This document shows positions 27,185-35,537 of a stretch of DNA of 63,260 bases, piece after piece; position 1 is the first letter of the stretch, and the number at the start of each line of letters is the position of its first letter. The notes beneath the pieces were generated by a model. That model ran no database searches. It was not told the DNA's origin and saw nothing but the letters and a program-made list of their open reading frames with translations. Origin of the DNA: Butyricicoccus pullicaecorum (GTDB lineage Bacteria > Bacillota > Clostridia > Oscillospirales > Butyricicoccaceae); the NCBI GenBank assembly GCA_021531865.1, contig JAFBIW010000014.1, forward strand, positions 1-63,260, in the 5' to 3' direction. The position numbers and the translations under genes were made by a program.

Positions 27185-27791
27185 GTTCCCGCCTCCCTTC
27201 TGTGTCTTTAGACGGGGAAGCGAGCGAAATGTTCCCGCGTTCGGTCAAAATTCTGCGCAGAGCGGCGCGCGCACGGGCCAGACGGGACTTGACCGTCCCC
27301 TCCTCGAGTCCGAGCGTGCGGGCGATGTCGGCGTAGCTCAGGCCGCCCACGTCGCGCAGAATGACGATGCGGCGGTGCTCCTCCGAAAGCTGGGAGAGGG
27401 CGTATTGCAGCTCCTGCCGCAGCTCATTGTTCTCGGCGGCCTCCTCGGGGCGGTTCATGCGCACCGGGTCGGCGACCGCCGCCGCCGGGCTTTCCTCGTC
27501 GTCGATCGAGGCGGACGCGCCCTCGCCCGTCTTCTTGCGCGCCAGATCGACGCACAGGTTGGCGGTCACGCGGTAGAGCCAGGTAGACAGGCTGCTGTCG
27601 CCCCGGAAGGAATCGAGATTGCGCCAGGCACGCAGGAAGACCTCCTGCGTGATATCGGCCGCGTCGTGCTCCGACCCGGTCGAGCGCAGCGCCAGTGTGT
27701 AGACGCGGTTTTCATACGCGCGCATCAGGGTCTCAAAGGCCGCGATCTCGCCCTTCTTCGCCCGGGCGAGCAGCACTTTTTCTCCGGTCAT
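27177..27791 (-). CDS. ECF-type RNA polymerase sigma factor
   Basis: Length is 204 aa. Region 2 contains ADITQEVFLRAWRNLDSF and STWLYRVTANLCVD. Region 4 contains LSYADIARTLGLEEGTVKSRL. It is SigW/RpoE-like. The anti-sigma gene overlaps it by 8 bp. It follows the dus gene by 30 bp with GGAGG upstream, so it may be read from the dus promoter as well as its own, which was not seen. Confidence 0.93.
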   Translation of the reverse strand: MTGEKVLLARAKKGEIAAFETLMRAYENRVYTLALRSTGSEHDAADITQEVFLRAWRNLDSFRGDSSLSTWLYRVTANLCVDLARKKTGEGASASIDDEESPAAAVADPVRMNRPEEAAENNELRQELQYALSQLSEEHRRIVILRDVGGLSYADIARTLGLEEGTVKSRLARARAALRRILTERGNISLASPSKDTEGRREHA

Positions 27792-27821
27792 CGGCGGCCT
27801 CCTTTCTGTTCCAAACTGATG

Positions 27822-28793
27822 TCAATCGGCGATCTGCCGTTTCATTTCTTCGGTCAGGGCGTACAGCTCGTCGAGCCGCTCGAGCGCCGAGACCCGCTGC
27901 TTGAACTCGCGCACGCGGGGCACGCCCTTGAGGTACCAGTTGACGTGCTTGCGGGCCTCGAGCAGGGCGACCCGCTCGCCCTTGTCGGCCGCGGCCAGCT
28001 CGATCTGGCGCACGGCGGTGTCGATCCGCTCCGCGAAGGGCGGCAGGGGCGGCGTTTCCCCGGTCTCGAGCAGGGCGTTCGTCCGCTCGAAGATCCACGG
28101 GTCGCCCAGACTGCCCCGGCCGATCATGACGAGGTCTGCGCCCGTGTGGTCGAGGATGCGGCGGGCGTCCTCGGGGGTGAACACGTCGCCGTTGGCCGCG
28201 ACCGGCACCGAGACGGCCTGCTTGACCGCCGCGATCGCGTCCCAGTCGGCCTTGCCCTCGTACTGCTGGCTGCGCGTGCGGCCGTGGACGGCCAGCATAT
28301 CCGCGCCCGCGTCCTCACAGCGGCGGGCGAACTCGACGCAGTTGACACTGTCCAGATCCCAGCCCTTGCGGAACTTGACGGTCACGGGCAGGTCAACGGC
28401 GCGCTTGACGGCCGCAACGATCTGCGCGGCCAGCGCGGGCGATTTCATGAGCGCCGAGCCGTCCCCGTTGTTGACGATCTTGGGCGCGGGACAGCCCATG
28501 TTGATGTCGATGATGTCACAGCCCGAATATGCGGCGGCGAGCGCCGCGCCCCGGGCCATGCAGTCGGGGTCGGAGCCGAAGATCTGCGCCGAGACCGGGT
28601 GCTCCCCCGGCCCGAGGGTCAGCAGACGGGGCGTTTTGCGGTCGCCGTAGATCAGGGCCTTGGCGCTGACCATTTCGGTGACGGTCAGACCCGCGCCGTG
28701 CTCCCGGCAGATCTGACGGAAGGCCAGATCGGTCACCCCGGCCATCGGGGCCAGAATCAGACGATTTTTCAGTTCCACGCTGCCGATCCGCAC
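27822..28793 (-). CDS. tRNA-dihydrouridine synthase
   Basis: FMN enzyme reducing uridine to dihydrouridine in tRNA. Motifs: LAPMAGVTDLAFRQICREHG, DINMGCPAPKIV with the catalytic Cys, and ANGDVFTPEDA. Length is about 323 aa, DusB-like. The GTG at 28793 is preferred because GGAGG is 9 bp before it; an ATG at 28802 is directly against the SD. In many Firmicutes DusB is next to other housekeeping genes. Confidence 0.92.
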   Translation of the reverse strand: MRIGSVELKNRLILAPMAGVTDLAFRQICREHGAGLTVTEMVSAKALIYGDRKTPRLLTLGPGEHPVSAQIFGSDPDCMARGAALAAAYSGCDIIDINMGCPAPKIVNNGDGSALMKSPALAAQIVAAVKRAVDLPVTVKFRKGWDLDSVNCVEFARRCEDAGADMLAVHGRTRSQQYEGKADWDAIAAVKQAVSVPVAANGDVFTPEDARRILDHTGADLVMIGRGSLGDPWIFERTNALLETGETPPLPPFAERIDTAVRQIELAAADKGERVALLEARKHVNWYLKGVPRVREFKQRVSALERLDELYALTEEMKRQIAD

Positions 28794-28828
28794 GGGGCGC
28801 ATCCTCCTTGCCGAGAAATTTATAGTCT

Positions 28829-28857
28829 ATTGTATCACATATAGGACTGATTTGCAA
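28829..28857 (-). promoter_or_regulatory. Promoter of dus (and perhaps the sigma operon)
   Basis: TTGCAA and TACAAT with a 17-bp spacer on the minus strand, about 30 bp before the dus start. Confidence 0.7.
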
Positions 28858-28906
28858 ATCCTGTACGGCAGGAGACAGGATTTCCCAAAAAATTACGGCC
28901 GTGTGC

Positions 28907-29440
28907 TCAGCCGAACCAGCCGATCACAAGGCCGCCGCCGAAGTAACCGAAGGCGATGAGGGCGGTATTCCAGCAGGCGATGCCGGCAGCCGACCAGATC
29001 GTATAATCGCGCACGGGTACGGCCAGCAGCCCGGCCGGGATGGACACGATCGTGCGGAGCACCGGGATCAGGCGGCAGACGAACAGGGCGCGGTTGCCGC
29101 CGTGCCGGATGCGGGCGTGGCACTGGTCGACGAACGCGCTGAACTTCGGGCTTTTGCCGAACAGCCTGTGCAGCAGGGGCGCGCCGCCGAAGCGGCAGAT
29201 CGCGTAGATCGTCAGGCTGGCCAGCGTGCCCGCGACGATCGACAGCACGAGCGCGAACAGCAGGTTGAGGTCGCTCTGTCCGGCCAGAATGCCCAGGGCG
29301 GGCATGATGACCCCGGCCGGAAAGCCGGGCAGGTTGAGATATTCACAATAGCAGACGGCCAGAATGAACCAATAGCCGTACTGGCCGAAAAAATCCAGAA
29401 ATGTTTGCAGGGTCATGCGAACGCACCGTTCTTTCCGCAA
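28907..29440 (-). CDS. DedA/VTT-family membrane protein
   Basis: Length is 177 aa with several hydrophobic segments. PGFPAGVIMPALGILAGQSD and CRLIPVLRTIVSIPAG fit the VTT domain of DedA proteins, which include lipid scramblases and transporters of undecaprenyl phosphate. The start could be TTG at 29440 (AAGGA 9 bp upstream) or ATG at 29416. A minus-strand hairpin (29464-29495) separates it from the small gene upstream. Confidence 0.85.
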   Translation of the reverse strand: MRKERCVRMTLQTFLDFFGQYGYWFILAVCYCEYLNLPGFPAGVIMPALGILAGQSDLNLLFALVLSIVAGTLASLTIYAICRFGGAPLLHRLFGKSPKFSAFVDQCHARIRHGGNRALFVCRLIPVLRTIVSIPAGLLAVPVRDYTIWSAAGIACWNTALIAFGYFGGGLVIGWFG

Positions 29441-29510
29441 TCTATCTTTTCCTTATCATAGCAAACGGGCGGACGCTTTTCCAGTACGTCCGCCCGAAGT
29501 TCAAAAAGAT

Positions 29511-29777
29511 TTAAAGAACGGCCATGACCGCCCAGACCGCCCCGACCAGACCGCCGCCGCCCAGTGCGGACAGGACGAGCTGGGGCAGGGTATACAGCCT
29601 GCGCGGGCGCGCCCGGCGCGGGTGGACGGCCAGATACCGCTCGGCCACCCGGCAGGCCTCGCGCAGCGCGTCGCACGGCGGGCCGCCGCCGTCCCGCACG
29701 ATGAAGATCGCCTCCTCAAACACCTTGCTGTGCTCAGGCCGCACCACGACGACCCGCCTCGAAATACCCTTGACCAC
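29511..29777 (-). CDS. Small conserved-looking protein of unknown function
   Basis: About 88 aa. The start region ISRRVVVVRPEHSKVFEEAIFIV resembles small unnamed proteins seen in Clostridia, and the C-terminus has one hydrophobic segment (LVLSALGGGGLVGAVWAVMAV), so it may be a tail-anchored membrane protein. The GTG at 29777 is 9 bp after AGGAGGG; an ATG at 29786 is directly against that SD. It follows spoIIE by about 100 bp. No function is proposed. Confidence 0.65.
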   Translation of the reverse strand: MVKGISRRVVVVRPEHSKVFEEAIFIVRDGGGPPCDALREACRVAERYLAVHPRRARPRRLYTLPQLVLSALGGGGLVGAVWAVMAVL

Positions 29778-29884
29778 TTGGAACATCCCTCCTGCCGCAT
29801 TCGCGTCGTTTGCAGGAAGTATCTCCCGGTTTTCGTCCCTTTATACCGCCTCCCCTCTCCGCTTTCCTGTACCGCTCGATGTGC

Positions 29885-32242
29885 TCACACCTCTTCCCGC
29901 TCGTTTGCCGGCTTCCGCCGCTCGAGCCGGACGACGAGCGCGGTCAGGTCATCCTCCGCGCCCCGCGCCGCCGCCGCCATCACAAGCCGCGCCGCCAGTT
30001 CCTTCGGGCTGTCGCCCGCCCGCTCGGTCAGCAGCCGCCGCACCCACCCGTCGTCCGTCCCATCCGAGACTCCGTCGGACAGCATGACGAACAGGTCGCC
30101 GTGCTTCATCCGCAGGGGCACCGTCCGCGCCTCGCCCGGCCGGTCGAGCAGACCGATCGGCAGGGCGTCTCCGGTCAGGGCGGTCACGCTGCCCCCCGTG
30201 CGCAGATAGCTGGGCGCGGCCCCGCATTTGAGACAGCCCGCCTTGCCGGTGAACAGGTCGATTGAGAGCGCGTCGAGCGTCACCCCGCGCATTCCCTCGA
30301 CCCGCATCCGGAAGGCCGGGCCGACCGTGCGCACCGCGTCCTCGGCCGGGATGCCCGCCCGCAGAAAGCGCTCCATCATGGAAAGCAGCAGACGGCTGTC
30401 CCGCGAGGCCGCGTCGCCCGTGCCCATGCCGTCGGCCAGGAGCATACACGCCCGGCCGTCGTCGGTCACAAAGGAGCGCCCGGTGTCGCCCGAGACCTTC
30501 TCGCCCTGCTTCTGCCGCTGGCTGACCCCGACGACCACCCGGAAGGGCGCCTGCTCGCGCAGCATGACCCGCTCGCCCAGCTCGTCCGAGATCAGCTCGG
30601 GCTCGGTCAGGCCGCAGCCCAGCAGGGCGGACAAGCCCGCCGCGAAGCCCCGCCGCTCGTGCAGGATGCGCCCCGCGCCCGGGCCCATCAGCTCAACCCG
30701 CAGACGGCCGTTCGCGTCATGGAAGACGGCGACCTTCTCGATCTTGCCGAAGGCCTGCGCATACGAGCGCACCTGCCGCTCCCGCGCGGGTAAGGATGCC
30801 TGATTGGAGGACAGACTGCCGCCCACCTGCCGCAGGATATCGGTCAGTCCGGCGTACTGCTGGGCCACCAGCGTGCGGTTTTCGTCACACCGGCGGCGGA
30901 ACTCCTGCCGCTCCCGCAGCGCGCCCAGCCCGTCGTTCACCGCCCGCACCAGCTCGGGCAGATGGGCGCAGCGCGCCCGGAAGCTCTCGGGAAAATCGTC
31001 GGCCTCCGCCCGTCCCCGCCGCAGCATGGGGATGGCCATGTCGGTGAAGGCGTCGAGCGTCGCCACCGAGTCCTTCTGCCAGCAGGTTTCGCAGGCCGGA
31101 CAGCGCGAGCAGACCGCGTCCGCCGCCCGGTCGAAGACCGCGTGCACCTCCTCATTGGCCTCGGCCTTGCCATGCTCCGCCCCCGAGAGCAGGGCGAGAT
31201 ACAGCTCGTAAAAGGCGGCGGAGGCCTCGTTGGCATACTTCCCCGCTGAGCGCCGCAGCCGCTCCAGACTCTCGATCGTATCCCGCCGGGCGGGGCGCAG
31301 ACAGTCCTTCCCGTACTGCCAGACCGATTGGGGCACGGCGGCGAAGAGCAGGACGGCGAAGACCGTCTCATACAGCGCGAACACGAAGATTGGATGGTCG
31401 GCTCCGACGAGGGCCGCGCCCAGTCCGGCGGTCAGCGCCGCAATCGCGAAGCCGACCTTCCCCGCCCCCTGAAACGCGCCCGCGATCAGGGCGGACAGGC
31501 CGTAGACACAGGTGAAAAACGCGCCCTGTGTGCCCGAAGCGTCCAAGGCCGCGCCCAGCGCCACGCCGACCACCGTGCCCGTCGCGCTGCCGCCCAGATA
31601 GGACGCGCCCAGCACGAGGAACATCGCCAGCACCCGCGCCGGGGCGATCGTGCCCAGAATGGTCAAGTCGGACAGGGCGATGAGCACCGAGGCCGTGACC
31701 GCGACCAGCCCCGCCGGACGGGACAGCCGCGCCGGACCGGGTGGGCCGAGCGCAAGCTGGTAGCAGACGGTGAGCACGCCCGCAGCGGCGACCGCGCAGA
31801 CAAAGCGGGCGACCGACGCTGGGGTGAACGTCTCGATGAGCACGAAGCCGCACGCGGCCATGCACAGGGCGGCGGCAACCGGCATGAACCAGCTCCGGCG
31901 GCGCAGGTCGCGCTCGAACACGTGGGCGCAGACCAGCGCAAGCACGCCCGCAGCCGAGGCCGTCACGCCGTACAGCCCGCCGCGCAGCAGCAGGCTGCCC
32001 AGCATCAGGCCGACCGCCGCGGCGTAGCCCGTGCCCACCCCGGCCGAGGCCGCGACCGCCGCCACGCCGAAGGGCGCGTAGCCCCCGAACATCGTGCCCC
32101 GCGCCAGCAGAAACGCCAGCACAAGCTGCTGCACCTCGGCATACACCCGGCGCACGGTCTCGCTCGTCCGCAGCCGCGCCGAAAAGCCGCCCGCCCGCGC
32201 GGCCAACGCGAAGCCCTTTTTCTGCAATACATGCTTGTCCAT
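29885..32242 (-). CDS. spoIIE: Stage II sporulation protein E (PP2C phosphatase)
   Basis: Dephosphorylates SpoIIAA in the forespore and so activates SigF. Length is 785 aa. About ten hydrophobic segments fill the first 320 residues, a middle domain has a Cys-rich part (CSRCPACETCW), and the C-terminus is a PP2C domain with LADGMGTGDAASRDS and MLSDGVSDG, whose Asp residues bind metal. The ATG at 32242 follows GGGAGGG. The frame stays open far upstream, only through yitT. Its presence suggests a spore-former or recent descendant. Confidence 0.9.
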   Translation of the reverse strand: MDKHVLQKKGFALAARAGGFSARLRTSETVRRVYAEVQQLVLAFLLARGTMFGGYAPFGVAAVAASAGVGTGYAAAVGLMLGSLLLRGGLYGVTASAAGVLALVCAHVFERDLRRRSWFMPVAAALCMAACGFVLIETFTPASVARFVCAVAAAGVLTVCYQLALGPPGPARLSRPAGLVAVTASVLIALSDLTILGTIAPARVLAMFLVLGASYLGGSATGTVVGVALGAALDASGTQGAFFTCVYGLSALIAGAFQGAGKVGFAIAALTAGLGAALVGADHPIFVFALYETVFAVLLFAAVPQSVWQYGKDCLRPARRDTIESLERLRRSAGKYANEASAAFYELYLALLSGAEHGKAEANEEVHAVFDRAADAVCSRCPACETCWQKDSVATLDAFTDMAIPMLRRGRAEADDFPESFRARCAHLPELVRAVNDGLGALRERQEFRRRCDENRTLVAQQYAGLTDILRQVGGSLSSNQASLPARERQVRSYAQAFGKIEKVAVFHDANGRLRVELMGPGAGRILHERRGFAAGLSALLGCGLTEPELISDELGERVMLREQAPFRVVVGVSQRQKQGEKVSGDTGRSFVTDDGRACMLLADGMGTGDAASRDSRLLLSMMERFLRAGIPAEDAVRTVGPAFRMRVEGMRGVTLDALSIDLFTGKAGCLKCGAAPSYLRTGGSVTALTGDALPIGLLDRPGEARTVPLRMKHGDLFVMLSDGVSDGTDDGWVRRLLTERAGDSPKELAARLVMAAAARGAEDDLTALVVRLERRKPANEREEV

Positions 32243-32427
32243 CCTCGGTTCCCTCCCTTGTGTTCTCCAGTATACGGGGTCGTGGGCGCGGGGCGCGTCG
32301 GAAAATACAAAGGGAAATGGCGGGCGCGAAATATTTTTCTTTTGGGACATGCGCGGGGAATGGTTTTGCCGGGTTTTTGCCCCCGGCACCGGCCTTCGCC
32401 GTCGAAAAAGTCCGCAAAAATCGGGCA

Positions 32428-32459
32428 TAAAAAAGCTCCCCCGGGTTTGGGGGGAGCTT
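32428..32459 (-). terminator. Intrinsic terminator after yitT
   Basis: A GC-rich stem (AGCTCCCCC with GGGGGAGCT) is followed on the minus strand by six T. It separates yitT from spoIIE. Confidence 0.88.
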
Positions 32460-32472
32460 GTCGCTGCGGTGT

Positions 32473-33339
32473 TCAGTCGTTCGGCCGCTGGTAGAACCGG
32501 CCGTTGAGCATTTCGGTGCGCTGGATGTTGACGAAGGCCTTGGGGTCGATCTCGCGGATGCGGTTGCAGACCAGCTTTAAGTCGTCGCTCGAAACGATCG
32601 AATAGAGCATCTGGCGCGGCTGGCGCTTGTAGCAGCCCACGCCCTGAAACAGGGTCGCGTCGTGATTCGTCACCTGCGCGATCATCTGGTAGACCTCCTC
32701 GGCGTGCTCGGTGATGATCCAGAGGGTCTTGCGCTGGTAGCGGGTGTGCAGGGCGTGGATGACCTGGGTGGAAACATACTGGTAGATGATCGAATAGAGC
32801 GCCTTGTCCCAGCCGAACAGCACGCCGGCCGTGCACAGGACGCAGACGTTCATCATGAAAATGGCGTTCCAGCAGTCCCGGCCGTAGACCTCGGACATAA
32901 ACAGGCCGATGACGTCGGTGCCGCCGCCGGTCGCGTTGGCGAACAGGCACAGGCAGACCGCGAAGCCGTTCAGGATGCCGCCGAAGATGGCGACGAGCAG
33001 CGGGTCGGTCGTGATCTGCACGACGGGCAGCAGGTCGGTCAGCGAACCGATGAGCACGACGCACAGGATGGACAGCACGGTCAGCTTGCGTCCCAGATAG
33101 CGGAAGGCGATATACAGCGGGATGAGGTTGAGCGTATAGTTGACCAGACTGAACGGCGGCGAGATGTGCAGGAACTTCTCGCAGCAGGCGATGATGAGCA
33201 GCGAGATGCCGTTGAAGCCGCCCGAGAAGATGCCGCCCGGCCGGGCGAAGCTCTTGATGGTGAAGGCCATGACGAACGAGGCCAGGACGACCAGCACGAC
33301 GCGCTGCGGCATGGTCATGGCGTCCTTTTTCTTTGCCAT
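32473..33339 (-). CDS. YitT-family membrane protein
   Basis: Length is 288 aa. Five or so membrane segments are followed by a C-terminal DUF2179 domain. ARPGGIFSGGFNGISLL and FANATGGGTDVIGLFMS are family motifs. The substrate of YitT proteins is not established. The ATG at 33339 is chosen; a promoter (33374-33402) lies upstream. Confidence 0.9.
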   Translation of the reverse strand: MAKKKDAMTMPQRVVLVVLASFVMAFTIKSFARPGGIFSGGFNGISLLIIACCEKFLHISPPFSLVNYTLNLIPLYIAFRYLGRKLTVLSILCVVLIGSLTDLLPVVQITTDPLLVAIFGGILNGFAVCLCLFANATGGGTDVIGLFMSEVYGRDCWNAIFMMNVCVLCTAGVLFGWDKALYSIIYQYVSTQVIHALHTRYQRKTLWIITEHAEEVYQMIAQVTNHDATLFQGVGCYKRQPRQMLYSIVSSDDLKLVCNRIREIDPKAFVNIQRTEMLNGRFYQRPND

Positions 33340-33373
33340 AGAAAAACGTCCCCTTTCTCTTTCTCTGCTTTCC

Positions 33374-33402
33374 ATGATACCGGGAACACGGGAGAAAAGC
33401 AA
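33374..33402 (-). promoter_or_regulatory. Promoter of yitT
   Basis: TTGCTT and TATCAT with a 17-bp spacer on the minus strand. Confidence 0.6.
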
Positions 33403-33523
33403 GCGGAAAGGGCTGCTCTGTAAAAAAAGTTACAGGGCTCGCTTGCCTGTGGGAAAGCCGCGGCGGCCAAAGCCTGCCGCCGGCAGGTTTCCAGGAGCCG
33501 CCTTTCCAGCCCTGTCAGAAAAT

Positions 33524-33553
33524 AAAAAAGACACCTTTTCAGGTGTCTTTTTG
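33524..33553 (-). terminator. Terminator after the tRNA genes
   Basis: AAAGACACCT pairs with AGGTGTCTTT and six T follow on the minus strand, just after the CCA of tRNA-Val. Confidence 0.9.
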
Positions 33554-33555
33554 TT

Positions 33556-33631
33556 TGGTGGAAGTTACAGGGCTCGAACCTGTGACCCTCTGCTTGTAAG
33601 GCAGATGCTCTCCCAGCTGAGCTAAACTTCC
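33556..33631 (-). tRNA. tRNA-Val (anticodon TAC)
   Basis: The minus strand folds with acceptor GGAAGTT/AACTTCC, D arm, anticodon stem TCTGC/GCAGA with loop CTTACAA, T loop TTCGAGC and encoded CCA. Confidence 0.97.
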
Positions 33632-33634
33632 AAA

Positions 33635-33709
33635 TGGTGACCCGTACGGGATTCGAACCCATGTTACAGCCGTGAAAGGGCCGTGTCTTAACCACTTGAC
33701 CAACGGGCC
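33635..33709 (-). tRNA. tRNA-Glu (anticodon TTC)
   Basis: Acceptor GGCCCGT/ACGGGTC (one G-U), anticodon loop CTTTCAC, T loop TTCGAAT and encoded CCA on the minus strand. It lies 3 bp from tRNA-Val. Confidence 0.97.
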
Positions 33710-33716
33710 AAAACTG

Positions 33717-33793
33717 TGGTAGCGGTAATTGGACTTGAACCAATGACCTTTCGGGTATGAACCGAACGCTCTAGCCAACTAAGCTATACCGCC
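33717..33793 (-). tRNA. tRNA-Met, elongator (anticodon CAT)
   Basis: Acceptor GGCGGTA/TACCGCT, anticodon stem TTCGG/CCGAA with loop TTCATAC, T loop TTCAAGT and encoded CCA. It lacks the three G-C pairs at the anticodon stem that mark initiator tRNA. It is the first of the three-tRNA unit. Confidence 0.95.
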
Positions 33794-33843
33794 ATATTCC
33801 AACAGCTACCCGCCGCGAAGCACTTTCGTCGGCGACGATATTT

Positions 33844-33872
33844 ATTATATGCGACAAGTCCGCTTTTGTCAA
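33844..33872 (-). promoter_or_regulatory. Promoter of the tRNA unit
   Basis: TTGACA and TATAAT with 17 bp between them on the minus strand, both consensus. The -35 box overlaps the TGA stop of the transglutaminase-like gene. Confidence 0.85.
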
Positions 33873-34672
33873 CAACAATTTGCATATTTTTTTAATTTTT
33901 TTTCGAGGGCGTCCAGAAGCCCCTCGTAGAAGGCCTCGTCCCACGTATGCGTGCGGCGCAGGGTCTCCGCCGTGACCAGACAGAAATCGTGCAGGGCGTA
34001 CTGCCCCATGTCGGGCACCGGGTCGTCAAAGGTGCAGTCGATGAAGTAGGTCTGTCCGTCCAGCCGCACGGCGTTCCAGCCGTGATCCATCTCGTTCGAG
34101 GTGATGTAGATGACGTCCAGCCCGACCGCCTGCGCCAGCAGCATATAGGCGCGCGCGTAGCCCGCGCAGACCGCTTTTCCCTCAGCCAGCACGCCGTAGG
34201 CCGTGAACGGGGCCGAAAAGCCGTCCAGCTCGTCCCGTCCCCGGGCGGTGCGCTCGTCATAGGCGCAGGTGTAGACGACGAGATCGTGCAGGGCGCGCAG
34301 CTTCTCCAGCGGGTCGGTCATGCCCTCGGTGGCCTCGTGCGCCAGCCCGTCGGCCAGCAGCTCGGCCTGCGCCTGCGCCGCCTTGCCCCGCCGCTCGAGC
34401 GTAAACCGGGTCACCTGCACCGGCAGGTCGGGATAGGTCGCGCAGCGCAGGGCGAACGGGGCGGGCACAACCGCCTCCAATGCGCGGAAGACCGCGTCCT
34501 GATCGCCCCCGGCTTCTCCGATGACCCAGAGGGTCTCCCCGGGCGCGCCCAGCAGCAGCCCGGCGGTCTCATAGGCCGAGTCCGGGCGCACCGGCTGAAA
34601 ATACGCGAACAGGCCGGCGGCGACCGCCAGCGCCGCGATCACCGCCGTGACCGCCGCAGCCACCCGTTTCAT
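33869..34672 (-). CDS. Transglutaminase-like protein, membrane-anchored
   Basis: Length is 267 aa. The first 30 residues form a signal anchor (VAAAVTAVIAALAVAAGLFAY). The C-terminal part is a transglutaminase-like (papain-type) fold: catalytic Cys in GKAVCAGYARAYM, His in NEMDHGWNAV and Asp in FIDCTFDDP. Likely acts outside the membrane on peptide or cell-wall substrates, which is inference. The ATG at 34672 starts the signal part. It is followed by the tRNA promoter with overlapping bases. Confidence 0.85.
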   Translation of the reverse strand: MKRVAAAVTAVIAALAVAAGLFAYFQPVRPDSAYETAGLLLGAPGETLWVIGEAGGDQDAVFRALEAVVPAPFALRCATYPDLPVQVTRFTLERRGKAAQAQAELLADGLAHEATEGMTDPLEKLRALHDLVVYTCAYDERTARGRDELDGFSAPFTAYGVLAEGKAVCAGYARAYMLLAQAVGLDVIYITSNEMDHGWNAVRLDGQTYFIDCTFDDPVPDMGQYALHDFCLVTAETLRRTHTWDEAFYEGLLDALEKKLKKYANCC

Positions 34673-34702
34673 GCGCTTCCCTCCCCTCTTTGCGTTGAAA
34701 TT

Positions 34703-34730
34703 CAAAAAACGGACGGCTTGCGCCGTCCGT
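34703..34730 (-). terminator. Intrinsic terminator before the transglutaminase gene
   Basis: ACGGACGGC pairs with GCCGTCCGT and a run of six T follows on the minus strand. It ends the transcript of the 34752 membrane gene. Confidence 0.88.
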
Positions 34731-34751
34731 ATGGAGTCTGTTTGGGTCTGC

Positions 34752-35522
34752 TCAGACCAGCTTGACGGTGTAATACACCGCGGTGACGAAGAAATACACA
34801 CCGGCCGCGATCAGCGCGGGCAGCGCCATGCCGCTCAGCGCGCCCACCGCCGCGATGACCGCCATGACCACCGGGGTCAGCGTCATCATGAGATAAGCGT
34901 TCTTCGAAAAATCAAAGGCATACTTCTTCTTGCCGAGCACAAGCTTGCCCTTGCTGCCCTTGACCTTCTGCACGAAGACGAGCTGCACGGCGAACACGAC
35001 AACGGCCGCGACGAGCAGCACATAGCGCAGGCTCTGGCCGAAGGTGGTCATCGCCAGCGCGACAACACCGGCCGCGAGGCCGCAGTCGGCCGCGATGACG
35101 AAAAACTCAGGCTGGTAGGAGTGGAAAATCAGGTAATAGAACGCGAAGGCGGGCAGCGCGACGTAGCACGCCTTGATCGCCTCGTTCGGGTTCCAGCCGA
35201 TCGCGCTGAATACGACCGCCAGCACGACGCCCAGCACCAGCACCGAACGGCCGCAGACGATCTGATAACGGGTATCCTTGCCCTTCTTGCGCTCGGAAAC
35301 CAGCCAGAGCGCACCCGCCGCCGCGACGATCACGCCCACGATGCGCAGCACCTGCACGACGGTCAGCGCGGTCTGCCAATGCGCCGAGTAATTGAGCATA
35401 TTGTTCAGCGCCATCAGACCCAGCACGCCCAGAAGGCAGATGGAAAAGACGGTGAGCACCTTGTTCGTGACATAATCATTCCGGTTTTTTGTATTCTGAT
35501 TCGGCATCTGCTTTGCAGCCAA
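34752..35522 (-). CDS. Polytopic membrane protein of unknown function
   Basis: About 256 aa with six or more hydrophobic segments, for example LTVFSICLLGVLGLMAL and LVLGVVLAVVFSAIGW, and short basic loops (SERKKGKDTR and VKGSKGKLVLGKKKYA). No family is recognised. A TTG start at 35522 has GAGGAG 9 bp upstream; an ATG at 35507 is 24 bp from the SD. It follows rsmE by 15 bp and is probably cotranscribed with it. Confidence 0.75.
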   Translation of the reverse strand: MAAKQMPNQNTKNRNDYVTNKVLTVFSICLLGVLGLMALNNMLNYSAHWQTALTVVQVLRIVGVIVAAAGALWLVSERKKGKDTRYQIVCGRSVLVLGVVLAVVFSAIGWNPNEAIKACYVALPAFAFYYLIFHSYQPEFFVIAADCGLAAGVVALAMTTFGQSLRYVLLVAAVVVFAVQLVFVQKVKGSKGKLVLGKKKYAFDFSKNAYLMMTLTPVVMAVIAAVGALSGMALPALIAAGVYFFVTAVYYTVKLV

Positions 35523-35537
35523 AAAAATCAACTCCTC

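Noticed and set aside
29885-33064. Long minus frame joining yitT DNA to spoIIE
   Set aside because: The upstream 270 codons read yitT out of frame; the real SpoIIE start is at 32242 with a good SD.
33403-33523. Possible small gene between yitT and the tRNAs
   Set aside because: Only GC inverted repeats; no SD or convincing ORF.
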